Below, one piece after another: positions 56,822 through 64,000 of a DNA stretch of 64,000 nt. Position 1 is the stretch's first letter. Every line of letters starts with the position of its first letter. The translations under genes were made by a program, and so were the position numbers. The notes under the pieces are model-generated. The model searched no databases and was not told the DNA's origin. It saw nothing but the letters and a program-made list of their open reading frames with translations. The stretch is from Flavobacteriales bacterium (GTDB lineage: Bacteria; Bacteroidota; Bacteroidia; Flavobacteriales_F; PHOS-HE28): assembly GCA_016718655.1 (NCBI GenBank), contig JADKCV010000021.1:1-64000 (forward strand). The letters run 5' to 3'.

Positions 56822-58096
56822 CTACTTCGCAGGCAGCACCTTCGCCGTCACCTCCCCGAAGCCGATGCGAACGCCGTTGCGCTCACCATGTCCGCGGATG
56901 ATCACCGTGTCACCGTCCAGGATGAACTTGCGTTCGCTGCCGTCGGCCAGGGTCAGGGGCTTGGTGCCCCGCCAGCTCAGCTCCAGCATGCTGCCATAGC
57001 TGCCGGGCTCCGGCCCACTGATGGTGCCGCTCGCCATCATGTCGCCGCAGCGGATGTTGCAGCCGTTCACCGTGTGGTGCGCGAGTTGTTGGGCCATGTT
57101 CCAGTACATGTGCCGGAAGTTGCTGCGGCAGACGCTGTTGGCCTTTCCGCCCTCGGGGGTGATCAGCACTTCCAACGCAATGTCGTAGCAGCCGTCGCGC
57201 TCGATACGCAAGTAGGGCAGGGGCTCGGGCTCCTGCAAAGGGCCGGGCACACGGAAGGGTTCCAGGGCATCGAGCAGCACCACCCAGGGACTGATGCTGC
57301 TGGCGAAGTTCTTGGCCAGGAAAGGCCCCAGCGGCACGTATTCCCACGCCTGGATATCGCGTGCGCTCCAGTCGTTGAAGAGCACCAGGCCCAGGATGTG
57401 GTCCTCGGCCTCGGCGGTGCTGATGCGCTCGCCCAACGGCTTGCCGGCGTAGGTGATGAAGGCCACCTCCAGTTCGAAGTCCAGTTGTTTGGTGGGGCCG
57501 AAAACGGGTGGCGCGTTGGGGTCCGGACGGGTCTGTCCCATGGGACGGCGCACGGGCACCCCGCTGGGGATGATGCTGCTGGCGCGGCCGTGGTAGCCCA
57601 CGGGCAGGTGCAGCCAGTTGGGCAGGAGCGCGTTGGCCGGATCGCGGAACATGGTGCCCACGTTGGTGGCGTGGTCGCGGCTGCTGTAGAAGTCCGTGTA
57701 GTCGCCCACGGTCACGGGCAGGTGCATCGTCACCTGGTCCGGGGCCAGCAGGGCATCCTCGCGCAGTGTGCTGTCATCGCGCAGTTCGGCGTTGTCGTGG
57801 CGCAGCAGTTCGCTCAGCCGCGCACGCAGGGCCCGCACGGAGGGCGTACCGCCTTTCATCAGCTCGTTCAGGTGCGGCGCCAGAAAGGCTTCGCGGGGAA
57901 TGCCCGTTCCGTCAAGCAGGCCGCTGTCCGCCAGGATGCTCAGGTCCACGATCACATCACCCACACGCGTCAGCGGCACTGGTGGTTCGCCGTTCCAACT
58001 GCCCACGCCCAATGGCAGGTTCTGGATGGGGAAATCACTATCGGCGGTCACGGGGATCCAGGAGCGGAGGGCCGGGTCGTTGGCAGGGACGTTCAT
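56822..58096 (-). CDS. fahA: Fumarylacetoacetase
   Basis: 424 residues, the normal length. N-terminal SH3-like part followed by the FAH fold: DFYSSRDHATNVGTMFRDP (active-site His and metal Asp), HLPVGYHGRASSIIPSG, QLDFELEVAFITYAGKPLG, NDWSARDIQAWEYVPLGPFLAKNFASSISPW and MMASGTISGPEPGSYGSMLELSW. It hydrolyses fumarylacetoacetate to fumarate and acetoacetate, the last step of tyrosine breakdown. No other gene of that pathway lies in the window. CACCTTTG sits exactly four bases before the ATG. Confidence 0.96.
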   Translation of the reverse strand: MNVPANDPALRSWIPVTADSDFPIQNLPLGVGSWNGEPPVPLTRVGDVIVDLSILADSGLLDGTGIPREAFLAPHLNELMKGGTPSVRALRARLSELLRHDNAELRDDSTLREDALLAPDQVTMHLPVTVGDYTDFYSSRDHATNVGTMFRDPANALLPNWLHLPVGYHGRASSIIPSGVPVRRPMGQTRPDPNAPPVFGPTKQLDFELEVAFITYAGKPLGERISTAEAEDHILGLVLFNDWSARDIQAWEYVPLGPFLAKNFASSISPWVVLLDALEPFRVPGPLQEPEPLPYLRIERDGCYDIALEVLITPEGGKANSVCRSNFRHMYWNMAQQLAHHTVNGCNIRCGDMMASGTISGPEPGSYGSMLELSWRGTKPLTLADGSERKFILDGDTVIIRGHGERNGVRIGFGEVTAKVLPAK

Positions 58097-58100
58097 GGCA

Positions 58101-58108
58101 CAAAGGTG
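58101..58108 (-). promoter_or_regulatory. -7-like box four bases before fahA
   Basis: Minus strand: CACCTTTG-TGCC-ATG. T of TA is C here; spacing is the same as for the other five. Confidence 0.35.
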
Positions 58109-58154
58109 CGAAGTGCGGCTGCATGGACATCACCCGCCGTATCCTTGCCCCACC

Positions 58155-58616
58155 ATGCGCCTTCGCTGGCCGATACCCTTGCTCGTGGCCGGGCATACCG
58201 CGCTGTTGGCGGCATATACCCTGCCAGCCGACCTTGTCCCGTTACGGACGCGTGCTTTGGCCATCGCCTATGTCCGTCCACTGTTCCACCAGCAATGGCG
58301 TCTGTTCGCACCCGATCCTCCACTTTGCTCATGCCAGTTGCAAGTGACCGATGCGAATGGAAGATGGGTAGGCTTGGGTGAGGACCACCCGCATTACCTG
58401 TATCGCCGCATGGTCAGGGGCATGGCGTGGAACGCGCAGCGTGGGGTGGTGGAAGGCCACACACGCGTGGAGCCGGTGATCGCCGAAGCCATCGGGCGCT
58501 TGCTCCGTGATCAAGGATCATCCGTCGGTCCGGTGCGGCTGGTGGAGCGCTGCATCACCGATCCCGAGCGGCCGCACCAACGGGAGGAACGCATCACACC
58601 ATTGGTCCTGCGATGA
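58155..58616 (+). CDS. Membrane-anchored protein paired with an HTTM-like gene (DUF5819-like)
   Basis: 153 residues with one N-terminal membrane span (WPIPLLVAGHTALLAAYTLP), then a periplasmic part containing YVRPLFHQQWRLFAPDPPLCSCQLQVTDANGRWVGLGEDH. The region around FHQQWRLFAPDP recalls DUF5819-family proteins, which occur next to HTTM-like genes, and the stop overlaps the start of such a gene by four bases. Function is unknown. TATCCTTG seven bases before the ATG is a promoter-like box; it is divergent from fahA. Confidence 0.7.
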   Translation: MRLRWPIPLLVAGHTALLAAYTLPADLVPLRTRALAIAYVRPLFHQQWRLFAPDPPLCSCQLQVTDANGRWVGLGEDHPHYLYRRMVRGMAWNAQRGVVEGHTRVEPVIAEAIGRLLRDQGSSVGPVRLVERCITDPERPHQREERITPLVLR

Positions 58617-59437
58617 CAGCCGCACCCACCACCATCAGGCTGTTCCGTTTCGCGCTACACCTCTGGATGTTGGGCTTCCTGCTCTCGGTACTTCCCGTGT
58701 TGGATGTGCTCTATATCGAGCCCCTGTCCCCGCGCTGGGTCCCGCCGGGTCCGTTCGCTCGGATCACGCATACGATCGGGGCGGCATCGATGGCGATGGC
58801 CTCGCCGGTGATGGTGGCGGTGGGCATTGTTCTGGCTCTTGTGGGGCTCTTCCGTCGCTCTGGAGTGATCGCCGCGCTGGTCCTTTGGTGGGTCCAGATC
58901 AACCTCATGGGTCAGGCGTGGTTGGCAGGAAGTGGCGGACAACAGTTGATGGCCGTGGTCCTGTTCTGGAACATCGGCCTGTCGGTTGCCGAAGGTTCCC
59001 CCGGTTCATGGCGGAACGGGTTGCGCACCTTGTCCTTCTGGATGATCCGATCACAGCTGGTGTTGGCCTATGCGGTCACTGCGGTCCACAAGCTCACCGG
59101 AGTGCTTTGGCCGAGCGGCGATGCCATTGGCGTGGTGCTCACGGATGAGGCCTTCGCGCCATCGCTCGTGGCGAACTGGCCCGTGCTCTGCCACCTGGTC
59201 ACTTGGGCTGTGCTGGTCTTGCAGTGTACCATTCCGTTCGCGCTGTGGTGGCGCCGCACCCGCGTTGCATGGCTGCTCGCCGCCATGGCGTTCCACCTGG
59301 CCACGGCGATTTGGCTCGATATCCCGGAGATGGGTTTCGCTTTCTGTGTGGTGCTGCTGATCCAGCTCTCTGAGGCGGAGGGTCAGTGGATCATGAACAG
59401 GCTCGGACAGGCACGGGGCACTCCGTCATTGCCTTAG
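58613..59437 (+). CDS. Polytopic membrane protein, HTTM-like
   Basis: 274 residues with seven or so membrane spans (FALHLWMLGFLLSVLPVLDVL, PVMVAVGIVLALVGLF, VIAALVLWWVQINLMGQAWL, VTWAVLVLQCTIPFALWW, VAWLLAAMAFHLATAIWL, FAFCVVLLIQLSEAEG). The motif VLAYAVTAVHKLTGVLWPSGDA, with a conserved His after a span, and AMAFHLATAIWLDI are seen in HTTM proteins related to vitamin-K-dependent gamma-carboxylase. The soluble C-terminal domain of true carboxylases is missing. It is coupled (ATGA) to the preceding gene. Its stop overlaps the stop region of the opposing SGNH-like gene by 12 bases. Confidence 0.72.
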   Translation: MTAAPTTIRLFRFALHLWMLGFLLSVLPVLDVLYIEPLSPRWVPPGPFARITHTIGAASMAMASPVMVAVGIVLALVGLFRRSGVIAALVLWWVQINLMGQAWLAGSGGQQLMAVVLFWNIGLSVAEGSPGSWRNGLRTLSFWMIRSQLVLAYAVTAVHKLTGVLWPSGDAIGVVLTDEAFAPSLVANWPVLCHLVTWAVLVLQCTIPFALWWRRTRVAWLLAAMAFHLATAIWLDIPEMGFAFCVVLLIQLSEAEGQWIMNRLGQARGTPSLP

Positions 59438-60346
59438 GATCGAATCCAACTTGGATGCGATGATGCTGGTCAGCTTGCGATTCCCCGCAGCGTTCAAGTG
59501 GTCGGCATCACTGAAATCATCCGTGTCGAAACGGGGATCGGCAAGAAGGTCCACGTACATGATGCGATCGGAAGGAGAGGCGAGCCCACGCGGAATACGC
59601 TGAGAGAGGGCAAGCTGTGTGGCGTGGAGGTGTCTGCGATACAACGAATGACCAGGAGGTGCGAACATGAGCACTGGGGTTCGATGCTGCTTGGCAATGC
59701 GAACAATGGCTTCCAATTCCTTCAGACTGGTTGCGAAGGTCAAGGGACTTCTGGCGTGGTGACGATCGGCGGCTTTGATACCGTCCAGTTCGAAGTCGAC
59801 ATTGTCCCGCGTCTTGCCCAGCACTCCTCCCCAAGGCTGCACCGTGAGGTTGTTCCTACCGTGGAACCAATTCCCATGAATGGAACGAAGAAGATCGGAT
59901 GCCCGGCCGTTGAGTAGTTCCAAATGATCCTTTGCCGCTCGTCCTTGTCCGTATTGACCCATGTAGATGACGTAGTTCTTAAGCCTCCAACTTTCCTTGT
60001 CCTGGTCCATCTGCTTACCAATGGAGGCATAGGAGGTCGATAGGACGATGGCCTTCAGATGAGGTAGATGATCGATATACCGCTTCAGTAGCAGGTGGTC
60101 CAACCGGTGGTCTTGTGAAGGATGTGCGGCATTGAAACCGCGGTAACCCAGTTGTGTGGGGTCCACACCATTGTATGCATGTGAATTCCCAAGGATTAGG
60201 ACCTCCACGCTGTCGCCATGGTCGAGTAATTGGTCATCGATATAGGCGTAGTTGTTCGGTATGCGACGCAGAGCGAATTCGACCAGGGCCAATAGCATCA
60301 ACACGGGTAGTGCGAACCTCAGGGATCGGTGCAGGAACCAGGACAT
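59426..60346 (-). CDS. SGNH-hydrolase-like protein (AlgJ/DltD type)
   Basis: 306 residues. One N-terminal membrane span (FALPVLMLLALVEFALR), then an SGNH-like fold: VEVLILGNSHAYNGVDP (block I, with the serine in GNSH), later MFAPPGHSLY, and FDTDDFSDADHLNAAGNRKLTS (Asp-x-x-His catalytic pair). It probably acts in the periplasm, taking acetyl groups moved by the MBOAT protein and placing them on a polysaccharide. The ATG at 60346 is two bases after the MBOAT stop (60349), so the two are one operon. The C-terminus overlaps the stop of the opposing HTTM-like gene. Confidence 0.85.
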   Translation of the reverse strand: MSWFLHRSLRFALPVLMLLALVEFALRRIPNNYAYIDDQLLDHGDSVEVLILGNSHAYNGVDPTQLGYRGFNAAHPSQDHRLDHLLLKRYIDHLPHLKAIVLSTSYASIGKQMDQDKESWRLKNYVIYMGQYGQGRAAKDHLELLNGRASDLLRSIHGNWFHGRNNLTVQPWGGVLGKTRDNVDFELDGIKAADRHHARSPLTFATSLKELEAIVRIAKQHRTPVLMFAPPGHSLYRRHLHATQLALSQRIPRGLASPSDRIMYVDLLADPRFDTDDFSDADHLNAAGNRKLTSIIASKLDSILRQ

Positions 60347-60348
60347 GG

Positions 60349-61806
60349 TCAGAACTGGAAGTAGATGAAGGTCTGCTCGGACCCGGTGTGATAAAGCACG
60401 GTGATGATGATCGTATAGTAAAGCGGCCAACGTAACACTACGGGTAGTCGTTGGTCCAACTCCGCAAGTGCATGTTGTCGTTCACGGGCGATCCACTCCG
60501 TGACCAACAAGAGCCATATGAAGGGCATTGGTCCTCTGATCAGCAGGTCCTTTAGCAGAAGTAATAGTTGACCGGGGTGCTGTAGGAGACCGCTAGGGAT
60601 GGAACTCAAAATGGAGATGGCAGTGGTGATGTCCGGAGCGCGGAAGAACACCCAAGCGATATCGACAAGAATGAACGTGACGACCATTCGGGTCGCATCG
60701 ATCAGGGAAGGTAGGAAACGTCCAGGAGCGACAGTGCCTGTGTGGGCCCTGTTCGACCGGGCGAGAAGCAACGGAAGGAATAACATGGCATGGAAGGCAC
60801 CCCATGCGATGAAGGTGTAATTGGCACCGTGCCAGGATCCGCTCACCAGGAAGATGATGAACGTGTTCCGCACCCGTTGTAGGGTGCCGCCCCTGCTTCC
60901 ACCAAGAGGTATGTAGAGGTAGTCCCGGAACCACGTGCTCAAGGAAATGTGCCATCGGCGCCAGAACTCACCGATGTCCCTGCTGAAATAGGGGTATGCG
61001 AAGTTGCGCATGAGATCGATGCCGAAGAGCCGTGCAGTTCCGATCGCGATATCACTATACCCACCGAAGTCCCCATAGATCTGGAATGCGAAGAGCACTG
61101 CACCCAGGACCAGGTCACTGGCCGAGCGGTCGTGGTGGTTCTCGAACAGCAGGTTCACCAATGGTGCGCATTGGTCCGCGATCACCACCTTCTTGAAGAA
61201 CCCCCAAAGTATCTGGCGAGCGCCATCCACTGCCTGACGACGGTCGAATGTTCGGGAACGTTGGAATTGCGGTAGTAGTGCAGTACCCCGTTCGATCGGT
61301 CCTGCCACCAGTTGTGGGAAGAACATGAGGTACGCCCCGAATTCCATCGGGTCCTTCGTGGGTTGGAGATCACCCCGCTTCACATCGATGGTGTAGCTCA
61401 GGCTCTGGAACGTGTAGAAGCTGATGCCGACGGGAAGCACGATACCGAGCGTTCGTGCATCGAAGGACATGCCGAGCAGGGAGAACGCGTCGATGAACGA
61501 CAGAACGAAGAAATCGTAGTATTTGAAGAAACCCAGCATGCCCAGGTTCCCGACCAAGCTGACGCCCATCCAGAACCGACGCCATGGCATGGTCCGACTT
61601 CGAGCGAGAAGTTGTGCCGCGAAGAAATCCAGCGATCCATTGACGATCACCAAGCCGAGAAAACGCCAGTCCCACCAGCCGTAGAAGAACAGGCTCGAAG
61701 CTAGAAGCCAGACATTCCCGCGCTGGTAAGAGGTGCGCTCCAGTAACCAGAACACACCGAACACGATCGGCAGGAACAGAGCGAACTCAATGGAGTTGAA
61801 TAGCAT
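60349..61806 (-). CDS. MBOAT-family O-acyltransferase (AlgI-like)
   Basis: 485 residues with about 11 membrane spans. Family motifs: MLFNSIEFALFLPIVF at the start, GNVWLLASSLFFYGWWDW, GISFYTFQSLSYTIDVKRG, YGDFGGYSDIAIGTARLFGI, FWRRWHISLSTWFRDYLYIPLGGSR and FLVSGSWHGANYTFIAWGAFHA, with the catalytic His in SWHGAN. It passes acetyl groups across the membrane for modification of an exported polymer. It is followed directly by the SGNH-like gene, the classical AlgI/AlgJ-type pair. The polymer is unknown; no polysaccharide cluster is in the window. Confidence 0.94.
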   Translation of the reverse strand: MLFNSIEFALFLPIVFGVFWLLERTSYQRGNVWLLASSLFFYGWWDWRFLGLVIVNGSLDFFAAQLLARSRTMPWRRFWMGVSLVGNLGMLGFFKYYDFFVLSFIDAFSLLGMSFDARTLGIVLPVGISFYTFQSLSYTIDVKRGDLQPTKDPMEFGAYLMFFPQLVAGPIERGTALLPQFQRSRTFDRRQAVDGARQILWGFFKKVVIADQCAPLVNLLFENHHDRSASDLVLGAVLFAFQIYGDFGGYSDIAIGTARLFGIDLMRNFAYPYFSRDIGEFWRRWHISLSTWFRDYLYIPLGGSRGGTLQRVRNTFIIFLVSGSWHGANYTFIAWGAFHAMLFLPLLLARSNRAHTGTVAPGRFLPSLIDATRMVVTFILVDIAWVFFRAPDITTAISILSSIPSGLLQHPGQLLLLLKDLLIRGPMPFIWLLLVTEWIARERQHALAELDQRLPVVLRWPLYYTIIITVLYHTGSEQTFIYFQF

Positions 61807-61945
61807 CGTTAGCGCGACCTGAACGGGTCCTCGAAGGAACGAAATGCGAGCTTAGCGTACGTGTCGGTGATGTTCAAAGGCGATCATACGATGCTGGCAA
61901 CGGCTCACCAAGAACAGAAAACGCGAACCCTTCGGTTCTGTCAGG

Positions 61946-62776
61946 TCACCTTGTACGATCCCTACCCAACCGCACCGCTCCCCCCGCCACGATGGCATGC
62001 TGGATGAACCCGAAGTGCTGAAAGGCATGGTCCTCCGCTCGGCCGGTGGTGAGCACGTGCGGCAGGGTGATGTACCCGGTACGGACCATGTTCCGCACGA
62101 AGAAGTGCTTCAAGAAGGTGACGTGGAAGCCCGCTTGGATACCCGCACCGGCCCCGGCGACGTTGAACCGATTGTTCAGCCCATCACCGAACACGCGTAC
62201 ATCGCTGCGCGCGATGACGGGTCCCGCATGCACACCGAGGTAGGCGCGCAGGTCGGAACGTTGAGCAGAACCGGTCCAGAGTGTGTGGTAATGGTCCAGG
62301 TCCACGCTCAACAGGTTGAGCCCATCGGTGTGCTCGTAGCGGAGCACGTTCGTATCGAGTACCAGCGTTGGGGTCGCTGTGCGCTCCCACTTCGTGGAAA
62401 GCTCACCGGTCCAGGCCACCTCCTGGTCCTGCACCATCACGTACTTCATATGGTCCAAGCCCAGCGAGATCGACCAGTTCTCCTTGAACTGCCAGCCGAT
62501 GCGGTAGTTGTACTGCGGATACCAGATGTACTTGGGGTTGAAATAGGTGTCGAAGGCGAATCGGTGCGGCCGATCGGTGGCCTTCACGTCCTTAAGTGTC
62601 AAACTGTATCCGGGGCCTTCCAAGTGGATATCACTGGTGGTGAACGCGCTCCGGTTGTAGCCCCACGCCAGGAAGAGCCGACCCCGGTGTTCCATCCGGG
62701 CCTGCGCCATGGAGGTGAGCAAGCTCAACGCCAGGCAAGCCGACATCAACGGGCGTGCGAGCAAGCCTAAGGGCAT
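61946..62776 (-). CDS. Outer-membrane beta-barrel protein
   Basis: 276 residues. Signal peptide (LMSACLALSLLTSMAQA), then strands typical of a small porin-like barrel: GRLFLAWGYNRSAFT, YNYRIGWQFKENWSISLGLDHMKYVM, ATPTLVLDTNVLRYEHTDGLNLLSVDLD and VAGAGAGIQAGFHVTFLKHFFVRN. No specific family recognised. The gene starts three bases after the thioesterase stop (62780), hence in the same transcript as glyA and the thioesterase, although the functions are not obviously linked. Confidence 0.75.
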   Translation of the reverse strand: MPLGLLARPLMSACLALSLLTSMAQARMEHRGRLFLAWGYNRSAFTTSDIHLEGPGYSLTLKDVKATDRPHRFAFDTYFNPKYIWYPQYNYRIGWQFKENWSISLGLDHMKYVMVQDQEVAWTGELSTKWERTATPTLVLDTNVLRYEHTDGLNLLSVDLDHYHTLWTGSAQRSDLRAYLGVHAGPVIARSDVRVFGDGLNNRFNVAGAGAGIQAGFHVTFLKHFFVRNMVRTGYITLPHVLTTGRAEDHAFQHFGFIQHAIVAGGAVRLGRDRTR

Positions 62777-62779
62777 GGT

Positions 62780-63223
62780 TCAAACCGTTGGGGAGGATCC
62801 TGCTGCTGCACGTGGGATACGATCCAGGATGTTCAAGGCCATTTCCGGGGGAGCGGTGAGCTTGCGGGTGCGGGTGTTCATCCAAGCGCCTTCGACGATC
62901 AATAAGGCGCAGTGTGTGCCATCCTCCTTGGTGAAGGTATGTGCGAAGGAGAACCGTGACCGGTCGGCGCTGATGGAACGGATCTCCAGGTCCACGAACA
63001 CCGTGTCATGCAGGCCGATCTCACGACGGAACGTGCATTCCTCGCGGAACAGGACCGGCCCGAATTCATGCGCGCGCATCACCTCCATGGTCAACCCGAA
63101 CTCCGCAAGCACATCCATGCGCTGCTGGGCACACAGGTCGTAGAACACCGAGTGCCGCAGGTGGAAGTTGGCATCGATGTCAGACCAACGCAGGTTCAGT
63201 TTGGTGCGATGCCCGTTGCTCAT
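62780..63223 (-). CDS. Acyl-CoA thioesterase, 4-hydroxybenzoyl-CoA type
   Basis: 147 residues with a hot-dog fold. LRWSDIDANFHLRHSVFYDLCAQQRMDVLAEFG has the conserved Asp and His; FREECTFRREIGLHDTVFVDLEIRSISADRSRFSF and CALLIVEGAWMNTRTRKLTAPP complete the family. The substrate is unknown. The ATG at 63223 overlaps the glyA stop (ATGA), so it is translationally coupled to glyA. Confidence 0.88.
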   Translation of the reverse strand: MSNGHRTKLNLRWSDIDANFHLRHSVFYDLCAQQRMDVLAEFGLTMEVMRAHEFGPVLFREECTFRREIGLHDTVFVDLEIRSISADRSRFSFAHTFTKEDGTHCALLIVEGAWMNTRTRKLTAPPEMALNILDRIPRAAAGSSPTV

Positions 63224-64000
63224 GATCCAGGATACAGCGACCGCAGCCGCATCATGCCGTTCACCTGGAACCGGATGCGGTCCAGTTCGGCCTTGTCGTC
63301 CTTATGCATCAGAGCGGCGTCGATCAGTTGGACGATCTGGGCGCATTCGGCCTCCTTCAACCCGCGTGTGGTGGTCGCGGCGGTACCGATCCGGATGCCA
63401 CTGGTCACGAAGGGGCTCTGCGTATCGAAGGGCACCATGTTCTTGTTCACGGTGATGTCCGCGATGCCCAGGACCCGTTCCGCTTCCTTGCCGGTGATGT
63501 CCTTGTTGCGAAGGTCGATCAGCATGGAATGGTTGTCCGTTCCTCCGCTGATGATGTGGTACCCCTTCTCGGTGAACGCTTTGGCCATGGCTTGGGCGTT
63601 CAGGATGACCTGTTGGCCGTAGTGCTTGAAGGAGGGTGCGAGCGCTTCGCCGAACGCCACGGCCTTGGCTGCGATGACGTGCTCCAAGGGACCGCCCTGG
63701 GTGCCTGGGAACACCGCACTGTCCATGATGGCGCTCAACATACGCACCTCGCCCTTGGGCGTGGTGAGGCCCCACGGGTTGGGCATGTCCTGGCCCATCA
63801 TGATCAAGCCGCCACGGGGACCGCGCAGGGTCTTGTGGGTGGTGGTGGTCACCACGTGGCAATGGGGCAGGGGGTCGTTCAGCAGTTTGGCGGCGATGAG
63901 GCCCGCAGGGTGGCTCACGTCGGCCAAGAGGATGGCGCCCACCTCATCGGCGATCGCCCTGAACCCGGCATAGTCCCAGTCGCGGCTGTAGGCGCTGGCA
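63220..64000 (-). CDS. glyA: Serine hydroxymethyltransferase, C-terminal part (5' end outside window)
   Basis: About 260 residues of the C-terminal part. SAYSRDWDYAGFRAIADEVGA is cut by the window edge; then LADVSHPAGLIAAKLLNDPLPHCHVVTTTTHKTLRGPRGG with the PLP lysine (THKTLRG), FPGTQGGPLEHVIAAKAVAFGEAL and the ending typical of GlyA. It interconverts serine and glycine with tetrahydrofolate. The full gene is about 430 residues, so some 170 residues are missing beyond 64000. It leads a run with the thioesterase and an outer-membrane protein. Confidence 0.97.
   Translation of the reverse strand, partial: ASAYSRDWDYAGFRAIADEVGAILLADVSHPAGLIAAKLLNDPLPHCHVVTTTTHKTLRGPRGGLIMMGQDMPNPWGLTTPKGEVRMLSAIMDSAVFPGTQGGPLEHVIAAKAVAFGEALAPSFKHYGQQVILNAQAMAKAFTEKGYHIISGGTDNHSMLIDLRNKDITGKEAERVLGIADITVNKNMVPFDTQSPFVTSGIRIGTAATTTRGLKEAECAQIVQLIDAALMHKDDKAELDRIRFQVNGMMRLRSLYPGS

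Noticed and set aside
56156..58381. A 741-codon open frame on the plus strand opposite relA and fahA
   Set aside because: It runs antisense through two well-conserved enzymes, is rich in Gly/His/Val repeats typical of reversed high-GC codons, and has no recognisable motif.

Overview
The window is high-GC bacterial DNA that reads as Bacteroidota, probably a Flavobacteriales-like uncultivated lineage; the exact taxon is a guess. Reasons: at least eight secreted proteins end in type IX secretion (T9SS) sorting domains; there is a DUF1800/DUF1501 pair, LytS/LytTR signalling, a YtxJ bacilliredoxin and a hybrid histidine kinase with a Y_Y_Y propeller sensor; Shine-Dalgarno sites are lacking, and TAnnTTTG-type -7 boxes recur. 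I recognised no rRNA, tRNA, CRISPR array, phage or insertion sequence.

Region by region. 0-12 kb holds a phosphorelay (Hpt, LuxR-type response regulator, propeller hybrid kinase), a small secreted protein, a giant cysteine-repeat T9SS protein, a DUF1330 protein and a decayed DUF418 membrane protein. This part is full of frame breaks; the other 52 kb has none that I could see. 11.9-13.8 kb has a small CsbD-like gene, a cold-shock protein and a redox gene (ytxJ) with small secreted proteins. 14-19 kb is a tightly coupled three-gene run of T9SS cargo (arylsulfotransferase-like, CotH kinase-like, propeller). 19-25.7 kb has a PIF1-like helicase, a lone Pycsar-effector-like membrane protein and the DUF1800-DUF1501 pair. 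26-41 kb mixes T9SS cargo (including a protein built like a secreted peptidylarginine deiminase) with exonuclease III, a LytS/LytTR pair, AcpH, MltF, an M23 peptidase and a nitroreductase. 41-44 kb is a VWA plus MoxR-like ATPase pair. 44-50 kb is small envelope and stress genes (SiaC-like, universal stress protein, DUF1883, Hsp20). 50-58 kb is a minus-strand housekeeping run (TonB-like, RsmF, PurA, STAS, Fur, RelA/SpoT, fumarylacetoacetase). 58-64 kb has an HTTM-like pair, an MBOAT/SGNH acetylation pair, an outer-membrane barrel, a thioesterase and the C-terminal part of GlyA.

Two regulatory patterns stand out. First, an 18-base inverted repeat (ACYGGTR-N4-TACCRGK) lies upstream of the response regulator and of the two secreted-protein genes following the kinase; this suggests that the phosphorelay controls itself and these two targets. 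Second, six genes share a TAnnTTTG-like box exactly four bases before their ATG, which predicts leaderless transcripts. No gap without a gene exceeds about 300 bases; 21533-21799 and 25713-25999 hold nothing I can name.
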